DNA of 64,000 nucleotides from Sweltsa coloradensis (taxonomy: Eukaryota > Arthropoda > Insecta > Plecoptera > Chloroperlidae), in assembly GCA_024449915.1 (NCBI GenBank), contig JAMZAV010000806.1, positions 1 to 64,000 of the forward strand. The letters are read 5' to 3'. Shown in pieces: positions 22,720 to 33,871 of this stretch; position 1 is the first letter of the stretch; every line of letters starts with the position of its first letter. The notes below the pieces were generated by a model. The model ran no database searches, was not told the DNA's origin, and saw only the letters and a program-made list of their open reading frames with translations. Made by a program: the position numbers and the translations under genes.

Positions 22720-23461
22720 TGGTTATTACAGTTATGAAACCGATATAAACATGTTTTAATGTGACGTCGAGAGTTATGTGCTGAGTTTGGTCTTTGGTGT
22801 TATGGAAACGAAAGTGAAAACATATTGTTTTCACACATTTCGGTTTTTGACTATGATGTTTATCCAAGAACGCTGACTGGTACAACAATGAGCTGAATAA
22901 CTAGGACGTAAACACGACTTAAACACCTCTGGGAAATGGAAGAAGAGAGAGTGGGGGGAATGACGTCATGACGAGTATTTAATCACAGATCGGTGGTAGA
23001 TCGGGGAGATTGATTGAAGATAGCATTGGGACGTCGCTGAAGATAGAACCTGAAGAATTAGACGCAAGAGGAACCAATGGACGAGGAACAGTGTGTTGTT
23101 GTGTACTAAGTAGAGATAGTTTTGGGTAAGCTATGCACGATAAGTGCCATTACATTAGTAGTAAGCTGTTATTGTTGTTAGCTCAGGGAGTTATATCCAC
23201 GTTATTGGACGCAGGGTGCACAGTCTTGTCAGACACAAGTCTTGAATGTTAAAGTGTTAATAAATGAGCAATCCCTTCAGAGTGAACTACGTGTAATTAC
23301 TATGTACCCAGATTGCTCAGTAATCCCAGATTCCCTGAAACACAGTACGATCCTTGGTCGCTGTCTCTGAGTCAGGGAGGAATCATATTGTGATGGCTAC
23401 GCCCGTAGTTATTGTTGTTGCTGAGGACCTAAATTCGTTGGTTTAACCCTGGCTCAGCAGA
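22720..23461 (+). other. Unassigned; LTR-like or promoter-like features, no gene
   Basis: No coding sequence. The stretch has a TGACGTCATGACG word followed by a TATTTAAT box at ~22975 and an AATAAATG signal at ~23262. That spacing would suit an LTR with promoter and polyadenylation site. I found no second copy in the window and no primer-binding site that I trust, so this is only a suggestion. Confidence 0.25.
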
Positions 23462-23667
23462 TACCCAGCAAACAGAACAGTGCGGGCAACTTGCGGGGCC
23501 CATACGGGCAATGTGGGCAGTGCGGGCTATTTGCGGATTACGGGCATCTTGGTAATTGCCCTCATGTTGCCGTTAAGGGCGGTTTATGGGCACGTTTGAA
23601 ATTTGCCCGTAAAATTTAATATCCCATCTTACCCGTATCTTGCCTAAGGGCGAGATACGGGCAAGAT

Positions 23668-23809
23668 GCGGGCATCATGGTTGCGGGCGGATTACGGGCA
23701 AGTCTCCATCTCGCCCTAAGGGCAAGATGAAGCAACATGCGGGCATCATGGTTGCGGGTGGATTACGGGCAAGTCTCCATCTCGCCCTAAGGGCAAGATG
23801 AAGCAACAT
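23668..23809 (+). repeat. 71-bp tandem duplication in the subterminal region
   Basis: Two copies of a 71-bp unit starting GCGGGCATCATG differ at about one position. A third, shorter start follows at 23810. The unit itself contains several CGGGCAA-like words. Confidence 0.85.
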
Positions 23810-24343
23810 GCGGGCATCATGTTTGAGGATGGAATCTGCTCCAAGAACACTGCAAAGTGGACTCAAAAGAATTGTAGTTAGATGAATTTACACTGGTTTT
23901 ACATCTTGTTTGTTTGTTTGTCCGGTCCCTTACGGCCCTACGACCAAATAGTTTGAGCTAAAATTTTAAACAGACATCCGTGACCAGGTAACTGAGAACT
24001 GCTAACAAAATGAGAAAAATCCGTTACCATTTCAACCTACAAGAAATTAATAATAAATTAAAAAATATAATGGAAATTTGTAGTTTTTATTTTAATTTAA
24101 CGACAATGGTTTTGTTTTGAAGAAGTCATTTTTATCGAATGATTTTTGTCAGGCCGTGATTGTTTTCAGTGACCAAAATGTATCGAATCTTGCACGCTCA
24201 AGGTTCCCCTAAATTCCGCTGAGAGATTGAGTAAACCTTGCAATCTTTGGTCGTATTTCGTACTGCCCATGTTTTCGTAGTATAGTATGCATTTCAAAAC
24301 ATGTTTTATAATTTTTTAAATACGATCCAGAAATTAGAAAATC

Positions 24344-24411
24344 TTTCCCGACGGAGGGTTTGAACCTAGGTCTTCCACATTTCGGGTATAAAGGGCACCT
24401 TCGCCAACTAG
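24344..24411 (-). repeat. tRNA-like SINE head
   Basis: On the minus strand TAGTTGGCGAAGG resembles an A box and GGTTCAAACCC a B box, spaced as in a tRNA. No full cloverleaf is convincing. It probably is the 5' end of a tRNA-derived SINE; it directly abuts the small element at 24413. Confidence 0.45.
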
Positions 24412-24412
24412 A

Positions 24413-24675
24413 CTAGAAAAACGCCAAAGTCGTTGTAAGACGAGTGAGCGAATCATGTGTTGATGAGTATCCGGGACATTTGCATTTAAGTTTGATAATA
24501 ATTATAAAGCTATAATTAATAGGGTTTTGAGGGTCAACTGTAAGGCCATAATGAGCCACTCTATAGCCTATGATAGGCATGGAGAGGCCCTAGATAGGGG
24601 AAGAAAGGGAATGTTACCGGGTACTCAACACATGGCTCACTCACTCGTCTAACAACGAGTTAGTCGTTTTCCTAA
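24413..24675. mobile_element. Small inverted-repeat element (263 bp) related to the Helentron-like ends
   Basis: Both ends read CTAG/CTAA followed inward by (G/A)AAAACG, then a GACGAGTGAGC block and an ATGTGTTGA block, in mirror orientation. Read outward each end has a short stem, TTTTCC/TTTTTC and CTAG or CTAA, followed by T. It shares the CTRR-T end and spacing with the GATGAGC elements but has a different inner block, so it may be a symmetric derivative of a relative. Confidence 0.55.
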
Positions 24676-25440
24676 TAAGTTAATAATATTGTAATAATTG
24701 TATTAATATGAGCAGATTGTAAGCTTATTCACACAAGGTATAGTTATCGTATAATATACTGATTTAAGTCTATTATGAAGGATTTATGACACTTCCATTA
24801 TATTACACATTATGTATTAGCACTACATTATGTACAATTACATTCATATTAAAATTATTTCTTAGCAAATCCTCACGCATTCTCTCCGAAATTGTATACA
24901 CTTTTTTTTAAGTTTCACATTAAGAAGTCTCACCTACTATACAGAATTAATTTTGGGCAGTGCTTGTTTGGATTGTACAATCCAATAAGCCTATTTTTGT
25001 TCTTGTTAAATGTTCATGTAGATTTTTAAGTCTATTTAAAAAAAACATTTTATCTGCTGAATGGCATGTCTTCACTTATTACCAATATAATACCAATATA
25101 ATTATAATTACCAATAATATTTACCAATTATAATAATTACCAATATAATACCAATATAATCAAGGTTATTCTCTACATTACGATTAGTATTTGAGTATGT
25201 TTCATTTCAGTTTATTTGTTGAAGCCTATCAATGAAACAAATAATGAAAGTATCTAAGTTTAAATATTAATTTTTAGTTAAAAAATCATGAACCATAAGT
25301 TAAAGAAACAAAATAAAACAAAACACATAACAAATTATACCGAAAACGCAAGTAGCGTCTGCAGTGCTACGTTCCGCAATACACGCACATGGGCTAAAGA
25401 CGCTCGTAAGCCAGCTAACGCGCCCAGTTACTCACAGGTG

Positions 25441-25512
25441 CAGTGTCCGAGTGGGTAACGCGTCCGGAAGTGGAGGGAGGTGTCTCGTGTTCGAGTCCGG
25501 GTCTTAGCGATA
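25441..25512 (+). repeat. tRNA-like SINE head
   Basis: TGTCCGAGTGGGTAACGC resembles an A box/D arm and GTGTTCGAGTCC a B box, at tRNA spacing. Acceptor pairing is poor, so a functional tRNA is unlikely. Confidence 0.45.
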
Positions 25513-25898
25513 AAATTTATACTTCTGATGTTCTGTCTATATAATTGTTCTTGTTCTCTCCTTATCGATCTCTAATATGAAATTAGTTAAACCCCTTAAA
25601 AGTGATTAATTTTTAATTTTGTTATTCTTATTTTTGGTTCGTGGGTTACTTGCGTGTATACTAGATGGCGTAGCGTACGTGGACTTGCATGTACGGGCAG
25701 GATGAGCCACAATGCGGGCTTGCCAGTATGGGCAGGATGAGCTACAATGCGGGCTTGCCAGTATGGGCAGGATGCGGGCGGGGGTGACATATTTTTAAGG
25801 GCGCCCTCATGGCATGCCCGTACGGGGCCCGTACGGGCAACTTGCGGGCAGGGATGCGGGCATTATGCGGGCAAGATGATTTCTGTTTGCTGGGTAGA

Positions 25899-26590
25899 CT
25901 ACATCTTCAGCTATACATGGCTATTTTGTTTTGGTTTAATGTTCGTATCACTCAATCTACGCTTTTTGTCACTGATAACTTCATCTATACATGGCTATTT
26001 TGTTTTGGTTTTATGTTCGTATCACTCAATCTACGCTTTTTGTCACTGATAACTTCATCTATACATGGCTATTTTGTTTTGGTTTTATGTTCGTATCACT
26101 CAATCTACGCTTTTTGTCACTGATTACTTCATCTATACATGGCTATTTTGTTTTGGTTTTATGTTCGTATCACTCAATCTACGCTTTTTGTCACTGATAA
26201 CTTCATCTATACATGGCTATTTTGTTTTGGTTTATTGTTCGTTTCACTCAATCTACGCTTTTTGTCACTGATTACTTCATCTATACATGGCTATTTTGTT
26301 TTGGTTTTATGTTCGTATCACTCAATCTACGCTTTTTGTCACTGATACTTCATCTATACATGGCTATTTTGTTTTGGTTTAATGTTCGTATCACTCAATC
26401 TACGCTTTTTGTCACTGATAACTTCATCTATACATGGCTATTTTGTTTTGGTTTAATGTTCGTATCACTCAATCTACGCTTTTTGTCACTGATAACTTCA
26501 TCTATACATGGCTATTTTGTTTTGGTTTTATGTTCGTATCACTCAATCTACGCTTTTTGTCACTGATAACTTCATCTATACATGGCTATT
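25899..26590 (+). repeat. 74-bp tandem array, about nine copies
   Basis: The word CATGGCTATTTTGTTTTGG recurs at 25916, 25990, 26064, 26138, 26212, 26286, 26359, 26433, 26507 and, truncated, 26581. The period is 74 bp with one 73-bp unit. Copies differ at only a few sites, so the array is young. It starts right after the right end of the element at 25896. Confidence 0.9.
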
Positions 26591-27654
26591 TGCCGGGTTC
26601 AAGATTATCTTAGGAAGGCACACTCATATGAATGTCGGAATGTTATAAAAACTGTTTATTCCACTAATTCTACTCCATCCTGAAATATTTAAGTGCGCAT
26701 CCCGATAGCATTTGGCCCCCAAAGTGGATTTCCACCTCTAAACAGGGCGCATTATTCTGCATAGCGACTGATTACACAAGCAACATGCATGCTGGCTGGA
26801 TTATTCAACAAGCCGGCGAATTATTACGCCCTGAGCGCGCAAGCCCCGAGGACTTCCGCCATGATATATAGCCCACATAAATAATCTCTTTGAGAGGAGT
26901 TTCCTTCAACTATTTATACGCAGCCAGGATTCAGTTTTATGCATAGGTTTCCGCGGCGGGTGATCGGACGAGGATACCGTAGCTTCCAACTGCCCCCGAG
27001 GGAGTTACCTGTATCGAGCATAGAGCCCCCCGGGGAGCGAACATATCAACATCCAAGTTTCGAATGTCGTTCTTTTGATGCCACTGTGGGGAAATATCCC
27101 CGTCTGACGGACACGTACGGGGTAATATCGGATATCAAGTTGCGACGCGGTCGGACGGTCGCGGGGCGGCGGTTCACAACTGGGAATCGAACCTCACCCG
27201 ACTCGACTCGGCTCGGGTTAATCCGAAAGCCGTGACTTTTTATTGAGAGAGGGTCATAGTTTTTTAGGAGACGGAGTGGAATATTCAATGATGCAAAGAG
27301 ATGCTCTAAAGTTTTATGGGGTTATTGAGGCGTTTTGTCAGTAAAAGCCATATTACTTTACTCCCGGTCGCTGTGGCTGTGGGGACATCTGTGTATTGGA
27401 TACACATCACATCACACTCAATGGGACTATAGAAGCAAACAAATCAAGCCATCACCCCGGTTTCAATCTATTCGAAAAGCAATCGGGTTGCACTTGCATG
27501 TCTACATTAATATCAATCGCCAAATCAACTTTTAATATCTAATATTAATATTACACAATATTTACTCGTGATCTAATGAACCAAATAAAGTATATTTCAT
27601 TTAATTTTAATTACTTCATCATATTAACATATAACTGATTTCGTCTTACCTATA
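26591..27654. other. Unassigned interval, partly GC-rich
   Basis: Open frames exist on both strands at 26939-27288 but neither has a recognisable domain, and the region lacks splice or promoter context that I would trust. On the minus strand near 27190 GGTTCGATTCCC matches a B box without a matching A box. Could be single-copy host DNA. Confidence 0.25.
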
Positions 27655-28180
27655 CAGATGGATGATTAAAAAATGTATGGCAAATCAAAGGAAGAGCCCA
27701 AAAGTGTAATTGACACTGTAAAATTATTCAGTGAAGACATTCGTATGCAATTTGGATTAGATAAATGTGCTTAAATGCATATGAAAAGTGGAAAATTGCA
27801 AGAAACCGACAACTACCAACTTGATGTTAATAAAGAAATTCCGAATATAATTATTAATAACAGCGAAGAAAGATAGATACCGTACCTCGGAATCAAGCAA
27901 AACATTATTCTTAACCACAAGGAGTTAAAAATGTTAAACTAATATATGAACAAAGAACTAAAACTATCTTAAAAACGAATGTTAAAGCAGGCTCTAAAAT
28001 CAATGCATTAAATACATGACCTTCACCAATCTTGACCTATTCATTTGGTATTGTGAAGTGGTCAGATGTGGACTTGATGGACCTCGATCGTTTAACAAGA
28101 AGACAAATTAATGACCACCCACAAACATCTTCTGTTTCAAACAACAACGTGGAAAGAATGGTAGTAGATTGGTAAATATT
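27655..28180 (+). pseudogene. Endonuclease-type LINE reverse transcriptase fragment
   Basis: Changing frames give a degraded catalytic block (D-D/G-L-K-M-Y-G near 27660), F-G-L-D-K-C with a stop in the following codon, H-M-K-S-G-K-L and Y-L-G-I. Further on, a T-Y-S-F-G-I-V-K-W-S block near 28040 precedes the region that in the R4/Dong-type copy 2 carries G-G-R-G-L. It lines up with 9265-9760 of copy 2 but is a different, older subfamily. Many stops; a fossil. Confidence 0.6.
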
Positions 28181-28239
28181 CGTTCATTGTGCTATTCTCA
28201 TGTTCATAAACTCAGATCATACTCTTTAATAAATAAAAT

Positions 28240-28400
28240 AAATATAAATAAATTATATTTAGAGTCTACCCACTCAGTTGTATAACAAATTTTCAGTGGG
28301 GGACAGTAAATCAAAGCGACCAAGCCAACCCTGAAGACCCCGACGCAATCGACGAGTGAGCGATTACCAACCAAAAATTGATATCTTTAATAGGAAATAT
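28240..28400 (-). repeat. Interspersed repeat, second copy at 43175-43330
   Basis: The minus strand matches 43175-43330: both contain CAGTGGGGGACAGT, GACGCAATCGACGAGTGAGC and TTTTTGGTTGGTTAT-type words in the same order. The GACGAGTGAGC block is also in the small element at 24413, so a link to the Helentron-like group is possible. Confidence 0.6.
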
Positions 28401-28586
28401 AGCAATCAACGTGGTATGGACAGTGCAAACACCCGCGGATCAATGCCAGAATCAACAAGGCCGATTTAGAACAACTCTAAATTTATTATGTGCATCGTTG
28501 CTAGGACGGCTCCAAAGTCACCGTTTACAAACTCCTAAGACAAGAACTGATGGACTTAAGTCCACATCAGAAGTTAAAAAACTTCT

Positions 28587-28655
28587 GACTTTGGGGGGAA
28601 TCGAGCCCTGGACCTTCTGCATTGGAAGCAGATACTAACCACAAAACCAAAGAGC
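28587..28655 (-). repeat. tRNA-Gly-like SINE head
   Basis: On the minus strand GTGGTTAGTATCTGC (A box), CTTCCAA (an anticodon loop reading TCC) and GGCTCGATTCCC (B-box-like) are in the order and spacing of a tRNA-Gly. The acceptor stem is imperfect. A short AGAAGTT/AACTTCT hairpin lies just downstream on the same strand at 28569-28586. More likely a SINE head than a gene. Confidence 0.5.
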
Positions 28656-28929
28656 CACACACACTCTCTGAATTCTACATTCCATTATCACCAAGAACTT
28701 AAACTCGGAGATAAAAACATAATTCCCCTCAGGCTTAATGACGATTCTTTCATCCAGAAATATACATAGATTGGATATTGCTTAACGTCTCATATTAATG
28801 CACTTTGGCTATTCGAGACGATGAGTGGTGATAGATGAGGATGAAGTATGAACAGAAGGAAGGAGGGGAAACCCCCCTTACAAATAACACTACCAAAAAA
28901 CTAGAGAAAAAACTTAAAAAAATTGTAGT

Positions 28930-29220
28930 TATTTGAAGTAGTAATTCCGCACCTTTTTAGAAAAAAAAACTTCTTACAAAAACTACTAAAATTAACTATT
29001 GGAAATAATTCACGAGTTAAAACTACTAACAATAACTACTAGCTACAACTATGGAAAATAACTAGAGGCATTAACTACGGGAAATAACTACTTACTATGG
29101 AAAAAAAATATACTTTAACTATGGACAATAACTACTAGCTATAACTACAGAACATAACTACGAGCTATAACTACGGAATATAACTCCGGCAAATAACTAT
29201 GGGTGGATACAGGACTCGTG
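28930..29220 (+). repeat. Degenerate AACTAC/AACTATGG minisatellite
   Basis: Short motifs AACTACTA, AACTATGGAAAATAACTA and TAACTACGG recur irregularly every ~20-30 bp and lead directly into the 47-bp array. Confidence 0.5.
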
Positions 29221-29551
29221 CGAATAAACTACCTTAGTATGGACACTGCTTCTGGCTCGAGCTCGTGTGAATATATTACCTAAGTGTAGAAACTGCTTCT
29301 GGCTCGTGCGAATATACTACCTTAGTATGGAAACTGCTTCTGGCTTGTGCTCGTGCGAATATACTACCTAAGTGATTAAACTGCTTCAGGCTCGGGTTCG
29401 TGTGAATATACTACCTCAGTGATAAAACTGCTTCAGGCTCGGGCTCGTACGAATATACTACCTTAGTATGGAAACTGCTTCTGGCTCGGGCTCGTACGAA
29501 TATACTACCTTAGTATGGAAACTGCTTCTGGCTCGGGCTCATGCGAATATA

Positions 29552-30294
29552 CTAGGAAAACGCTTAAGTCCCGCCGCGTTGTTGGATGAGCGTAATTGGT
29601 GTATTGAGCTGCCATGTGTTATGCGGATTTTCTGTTGTTCTGTGAAAAAATCATTACTAAGTTGAAGATTTTTTTAAAATTAAATTAAAATAACAAAAAT
29701 TAACTTTAGATTTTTTTAAAAAGGAAAAAATCGTAATATTGAAATTTTCATAAAAAATGATTATTCGATTGCAAACAAATTTTACACAAATATATTTATT
29801 CATAAAATTAAGGTTCTGTGAAAAAATCATTACAATAGGATATAGCATGTAAGTGTTATAAGTCAAAGAATTGTATTAAAAAAGAAAAAAAACGTAACAT
29901 TTCGATTTTCATGAGAAATAATTTTTCGATTGCGCTCAAATTTCAAACGAATACCTTAATTCATAAAATTAAGGTTCTGTGAAAAAATCATGAAAATCGG
30001 ATAAAGCATGTAGGTGTTACAAGCTGAAGAATTTTTTTTAAAATCGAAAAAATCGTAAAATTACGATTTTAATGATAAATAATTTTCCGATTGCGCTCAA
30101 AAACGTGGCAGTTCTAAGTTCAGAGATTTCGAAGGCCTCCAAAAAATTTCATCGTCATTGGAGTATCGGTTTAGCCGGAATCGTGTTAACAAACACACAA
30201 AAATACAAAAAGAAAAAAAGAGAAAAAAAAACATTCCGGATTTTTTTCTCCAGTGTAGTGAAATGGAATCTTCGCTTTGCTCGCTACGCTCATC
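29552..30294 (-). mobile_element. Helentron-like copy in satellite I, first of two
   Basis: CTAGGAAAACGC left end and GCTACGCTCATC right end, 743 bp. The interior has repeats built on AATTAAGGTTCTGTGAAAAAATC-like words (not the ~180-bp repeat of the copies at 1833 and 21788). The satellite unit is broken at ATACTA. Same ends with a different interior define a second subfamily. Confidence 0.65.
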
Positions 30295-30579
30295 TAACTT
30301 CCATAGTGTTGAAACTGCTTCTGGCTCGGGCTCGTGCAAATATACTACATTAGTGTTGAAACTGCTTCTGGCTCGGGATCTTGCGAATATACTACCTTAG
30401 TGTTGAAACTGCTTCTGGCTCGGGCTCGTGCAAATATACTACATTAGTGTTGAAACTGCTTCTGGCTCGGGCTCGTGGAAATGTACTACATAAGTGTTGA
30501 AACTGCTTCTGGCTCGGGCTCGTGCGAATATACTACCTTAGTGTGGAAACTGCTTCTGGCTCGGGCTCGTACGAATATA

Positions 30580-31322
30580 CTAGGAAAACGCTTAAGTCCC
30601 GCCGCGTTGTTGGATGAGCGTAATTGGTGCATTGAGCTGCCATGTGTTATGCGGATTTTCTGTTGTTCTGTGAAAAAATCATTACTAAGTTGAAGATTTT
30701 TTTGAAAATTAAATTAAAATAACAAAAATTAACTTTAGATTTTTTTTTAAAGGAAAAAATCGTGATATTAAAATTTTCATAAAAAAATTATATTCGATTG
30801 CACACAAATTTTACACAAATATATTTATTCATAAAATTAAGGTTCTGTGAAAAAATCATTACAATAGGATATAGCATGTATGTGTTATAAGTCAAAGAAT
30901 TGTAGTAAAAAAGAAAAAAAACGTAACATTTCGATTTTCATGAGAAATAATTTTTAGATTGCGCTCAAATTTCAAACGAATACCTAAATTCATACAATTA
31001 AGGTTCTGTGAAAAAATCATGAAAATCGGATAAAGCATGTAGGTGTTACAAGCTGAAGAATTTTTTTAAAAATCGAAAAAATCGTAAAATTGCGATTTTA
31101 ATGATAAATAATTTTCCGATTGCGCTCAAAAACGTGGCAGTTCTAAGTTTAGAGATTTCGAAGGCCTCTAAAAAATTTCATCGTCATTGGAGTATCGGTT
31201 TAGCCGGAATCGTGTTAACAAACACACAAAAATACAAAAAGAAAAAAAGAGAAAAAAAACATTCCGGACTTTTTTCTCCAGTGTAGTGAAATGGAATCTT
31301 CGCTTTGCTCGCTACGCTCATC
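30580..31322 (-). mobile_element. Helentron-like copy in satellite I, second of two
   Basis: Also 743 bp and almost identical to 29552-30294, in the same orientation and at the same position of the satellite unit, 1028 bp downstream. This argues for duplication of a larger satellite block instead of two insertions. Confidence 0.65.
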
Positions 31323-33460
31323 TAACTTCCATAGTGTTGAAACTGCTTCTGGCTCGGGCTCGTGCAAATATACTACATTAGTGTTGAAACTGCTTCTGGC
31401 TCGGGCTCGTGCAAATATACTACATTAGTGTTGAAACTGCTTCTGGCTCGGGATCTTGCGAATATACTACATTAGTGTTGAAACTGCTTCTGGCTCGGGC
31501 TCGTGCAAATATACTACATTAGTGTTGAAAGTGCTTCTGGCTCGGGCTCGTGCAAATATACTACCTTAGTGTTGAAACTGTTTCTGGCTCGGGCTCGTGC
31601 AAATATACTACATTAGTGTTGAAACTGCTTCTGGCTCGGGCTCGTGCAAATTACTACATTATGTTGAAACTGCTTCTCCTGTGTCATGCAAAACTCTCTT
31701 CGTGTGTGAAATTCTTAGGTTGTGCTCTGGCGGATCTGCAAATATACCTAAATAGTGTTGAACTGCTCTGGCTCGGTTGTGCAAATGTACTACATTAGTG
31801 TTGTAACTGCTTGGCTCGGGATCTGCGAATATACTAGCTTAGTAGTTGAAACTGCTTCTGGCTCGGGCTCGTACGAATATCCTACCTTAGGTTGAAACTG
31901 CTTCTGGCTCGGGATCTGCAGAATATACTACAGTGTTGAAACTGCTTCTGGCTCGGGATCTTGCAAATATACTACTTGAAGCTTCGTCTATAACTAGTGT
32001 GAATTTTGTGGTCGTGCATGACATTAATGTGTTCTGGCTTCGATTTGCGGAATATCTACGTAGTTGGAAACTGCTTCGCTCTGGTTGAAAATACTCTAGT
32101 GGTTGAAATGCATCTGACTACTAGTGTGAAACTGCTTCTGGCTCGGATCTTGCAATATACTACATAGGTGAAAACTGTTTGGAACTGCTCTGGCGAAATA
32201 CTCCTTGAGTGAAACTGCTTCTGGCTCGGGATCTTGCGAATATACTACCTTAGGGTTGAAACTGCTTCTGGCTCGGGATCTTGCAAATATACTACATAAG
32301 TGTTGAAACTGCTTTCTGGCTCGGGATTGCATGACTACATTAGATGTGAATGCTTGGAACGCTCGTGCAAATATACTACTTGTGTTGAAACTGCTTAGGC
32401 TCGGGAAACTTGCGAATACGACATTAGTGTTATAACTGCTTAGGCTTTGACTGCATATCTACGCTTCAAGGTGGACTACATGCTTTGGCTCGGGTTCTGC
32501 GGAATCTAGCATATAGTTGTGTTGAAACTGCTTCTGGCTCGGGCTGTGCAAATATACTACATTAGCGTTGAAAACTGCTTCTGGCTCGGGATCATGCAAA
32601 TTACTACATTAGTGTTAAACTGCTTCTGCTCGGGATCTGCAAATTACTACCTTAGTGTTGAAATCTTGGCTCTGCTTCTCTTGGGATCTTGCAATATACT
32701 CTAGTGGTTGAACTGCTTTGGCTCGGGTCGTGCAATAAACTGTCTTAGTGGAAACTGTTCTGCTCGGAGTCGTTGCAATATACTACATAGTGTGAAATAT
32801 TCTGGCATCGGGATCTTGCCGATATACTACCTAGTGTTGAAACTTTCTGGTCGGCTCGTGCAAATTACTACATTAGGTTGAAACTGGCTCATCTTGGCTC
32901 GGATCTTGCAATACTGCCTAGTGTTGGAACTGCTTCTTGCCGGGCTCTGCAAATATTACTGTGTTGAAACTGCTTCTGGCTCGGGATCTTGCAAATATAT
33001 ACCTTAGTGTTAAAACTGTCTGCTCGGGCTCGGCATTCTCTGCAAATGTTAAACCTTAGTGTGAACTGCATTGCTCCTTGTGTTAAATGTTTGACGGCTC
33101 TGCCGATTCTGCAAATATACTCATTGAAATCTTACTGCTTCTGACTCGGTATCTGCAATATATAAAATGTTGGCTGACTGCTTCGGCTCGATCTTGCGAA
33201 TTACAAGCTTGTGTTGCAAAAACTGACTTCTGGCTCGGGCTTGCAAATATACTACCTTAGGTTGAGTACTGCTCGGGTCTGCAAATATACTACCTTAGTG
33301 TTAAAACTGCTTCTGGCTCGGGCTCGTGCAAATATACTACCTAAGAGTGGAAACTGCTTCTGGCTCGGGATCTTGCGAATATACTACATTAGTGTTGAAA
33401 CTGCTTCTGGCTCGGGATCTTGCGAATATACTACATTAGTGTTGAAACTGCTTCTGGCTG

Positions 33461-33679
33461 CTATGAATCAATAACTATGTCCTTAAAGCGGGCTTATGCT
33501 AAAAAACCTAATATTCATACTACCCAACTCATGGGAGATGAGACGTGATTGGATTTTTTTAATTTTTTTATTCATGCGATCTTTCAGATTTGACAGCTAC
33601 ATTGCAGTCTTCTGTTGGATTTATGTCATGGAAGTCAACAGTCACAACAAATAGCAGTTTAGTAAAGGTTTGTTCTGTG
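33461..33679. other. Short unassigned interval between satellite I and a tRNA-like element
   Basis: AT-rich, no coding or repeat signal recognised; it may include the 5' flank of the SINE-like sequence at 33680. Confidence 0.3.
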
Positions 33680-33752
33680 GTCCCGGTAGCTTAATTGGTA
33701 AAGCTATGGCACGATATGCCGGAGGTTCTGGGTTCGAACCCCAGTCGGGGCA
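33680..33752 (+). tRNA. tRNA-like sequence, probably a SINE head
   Basis: A 73-nt cloverleaf can be drawn. The 7-bp acceptor (GTCCCGG with TCGGGGC) pairs fully if G-U pairs are allowed. The D stem is GCTT/AAGC, and the T arm is CTGGG-TTCGAAC-CCCAG. The anticodon stem has one mismatch and the loop is ACGATAT, so position 33 is C instead of the near-universal T; the nominal anticodon would be GAT (Ile). About 27 bp later comes a (TAA)n tract. The odd loop and the tail favour a tRNA-derived SINE over a working gene. Confidence 0.5.
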
Positions 33753-33779
33753 AACTTTTTCGACAACTGCTTTGAATCA

Positions 33780-33788
33780 ATAATAATG

Positions 33789-33868
<80 letters not shown>

Positions 33869-33871
33869 AAA
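33780..33871 (+). repeat. (TAA)n microsatellite following the tRNA-like head
   Basis: About 90 bp of TAA/AAT units. Same repeat as the tails of the R4/Dong-type LINEs at 8009, 11049 and 12615. Confidence 0.9.

Larger units (their letters stand above)
23462..25896. mobile_element. 2.4-kb inverted-repeat element with CGGGCA-rich ends
   Basis: The ends TACCCAGCAAACAGAA (23462) and TTCTGTTTGCTGGGTA (25896) are perfect 16-bp inverted repeats. TA at the outer edge may be element or a TA target duplication. Both subterminal regions (23480-23820 and 25690-25880) are dense in CGGGCAA/GCGGGCAT motifs, as if a transposase-binding repeat had been amplified at both ends. The interior is non-coding and holds a tRNA-like SINE head, a small inverted-repeat element and another tRNA-like head. 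Superfamily not identified. Confidence 0.65.
29221..33460 (+). repeat. 47-bp satellite array I
   Basis: The unit starts GTTGAAACTGCTTCTGGCTC and continues GGGCTCGTGCAAATATACTA. Clean units lie at 29240-31660 and 33300-33460. Between 31670 and 33300 the unit is full of one- to few-base deletions. Two Helentron-like inserts (29552-30294, 30580-31322) interrupt the clean part. Confidence 0.9.

Noticed and set aside
22720..23461. Solo LTR of a gypsy or BEL element
   Set aside because: TATA-like and AATAAA signals are suggestive, but no second copy, primer site or target duplication was found.
25747..26566. Series of overlapping 68-117-codon frames
   Set aside because: They are generated by the 74-bp repeat, whose period is not a multiple of three; each frame just shifts along the array.
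26939..27288. Overlapping open frames on both strands in a GC-rich patch
   Set aside because: No domain, no splice or start context and no similarity I recognise; likely chance frames in GC-rich DNA.
29221..33460. CRISPR-like regular array
   Set aside because: Units are contiguous with no unique spacers, the genome is eukaryotic and no cas-type genes are present.
33680..33752. Functional tRNA-Ile (GAT) gene
   Set aside because: Position 33 is C and the anticodon stem has a mismatch; the (TAA)n tail fits a SINE better. Kept only as a tRNA-like feature.
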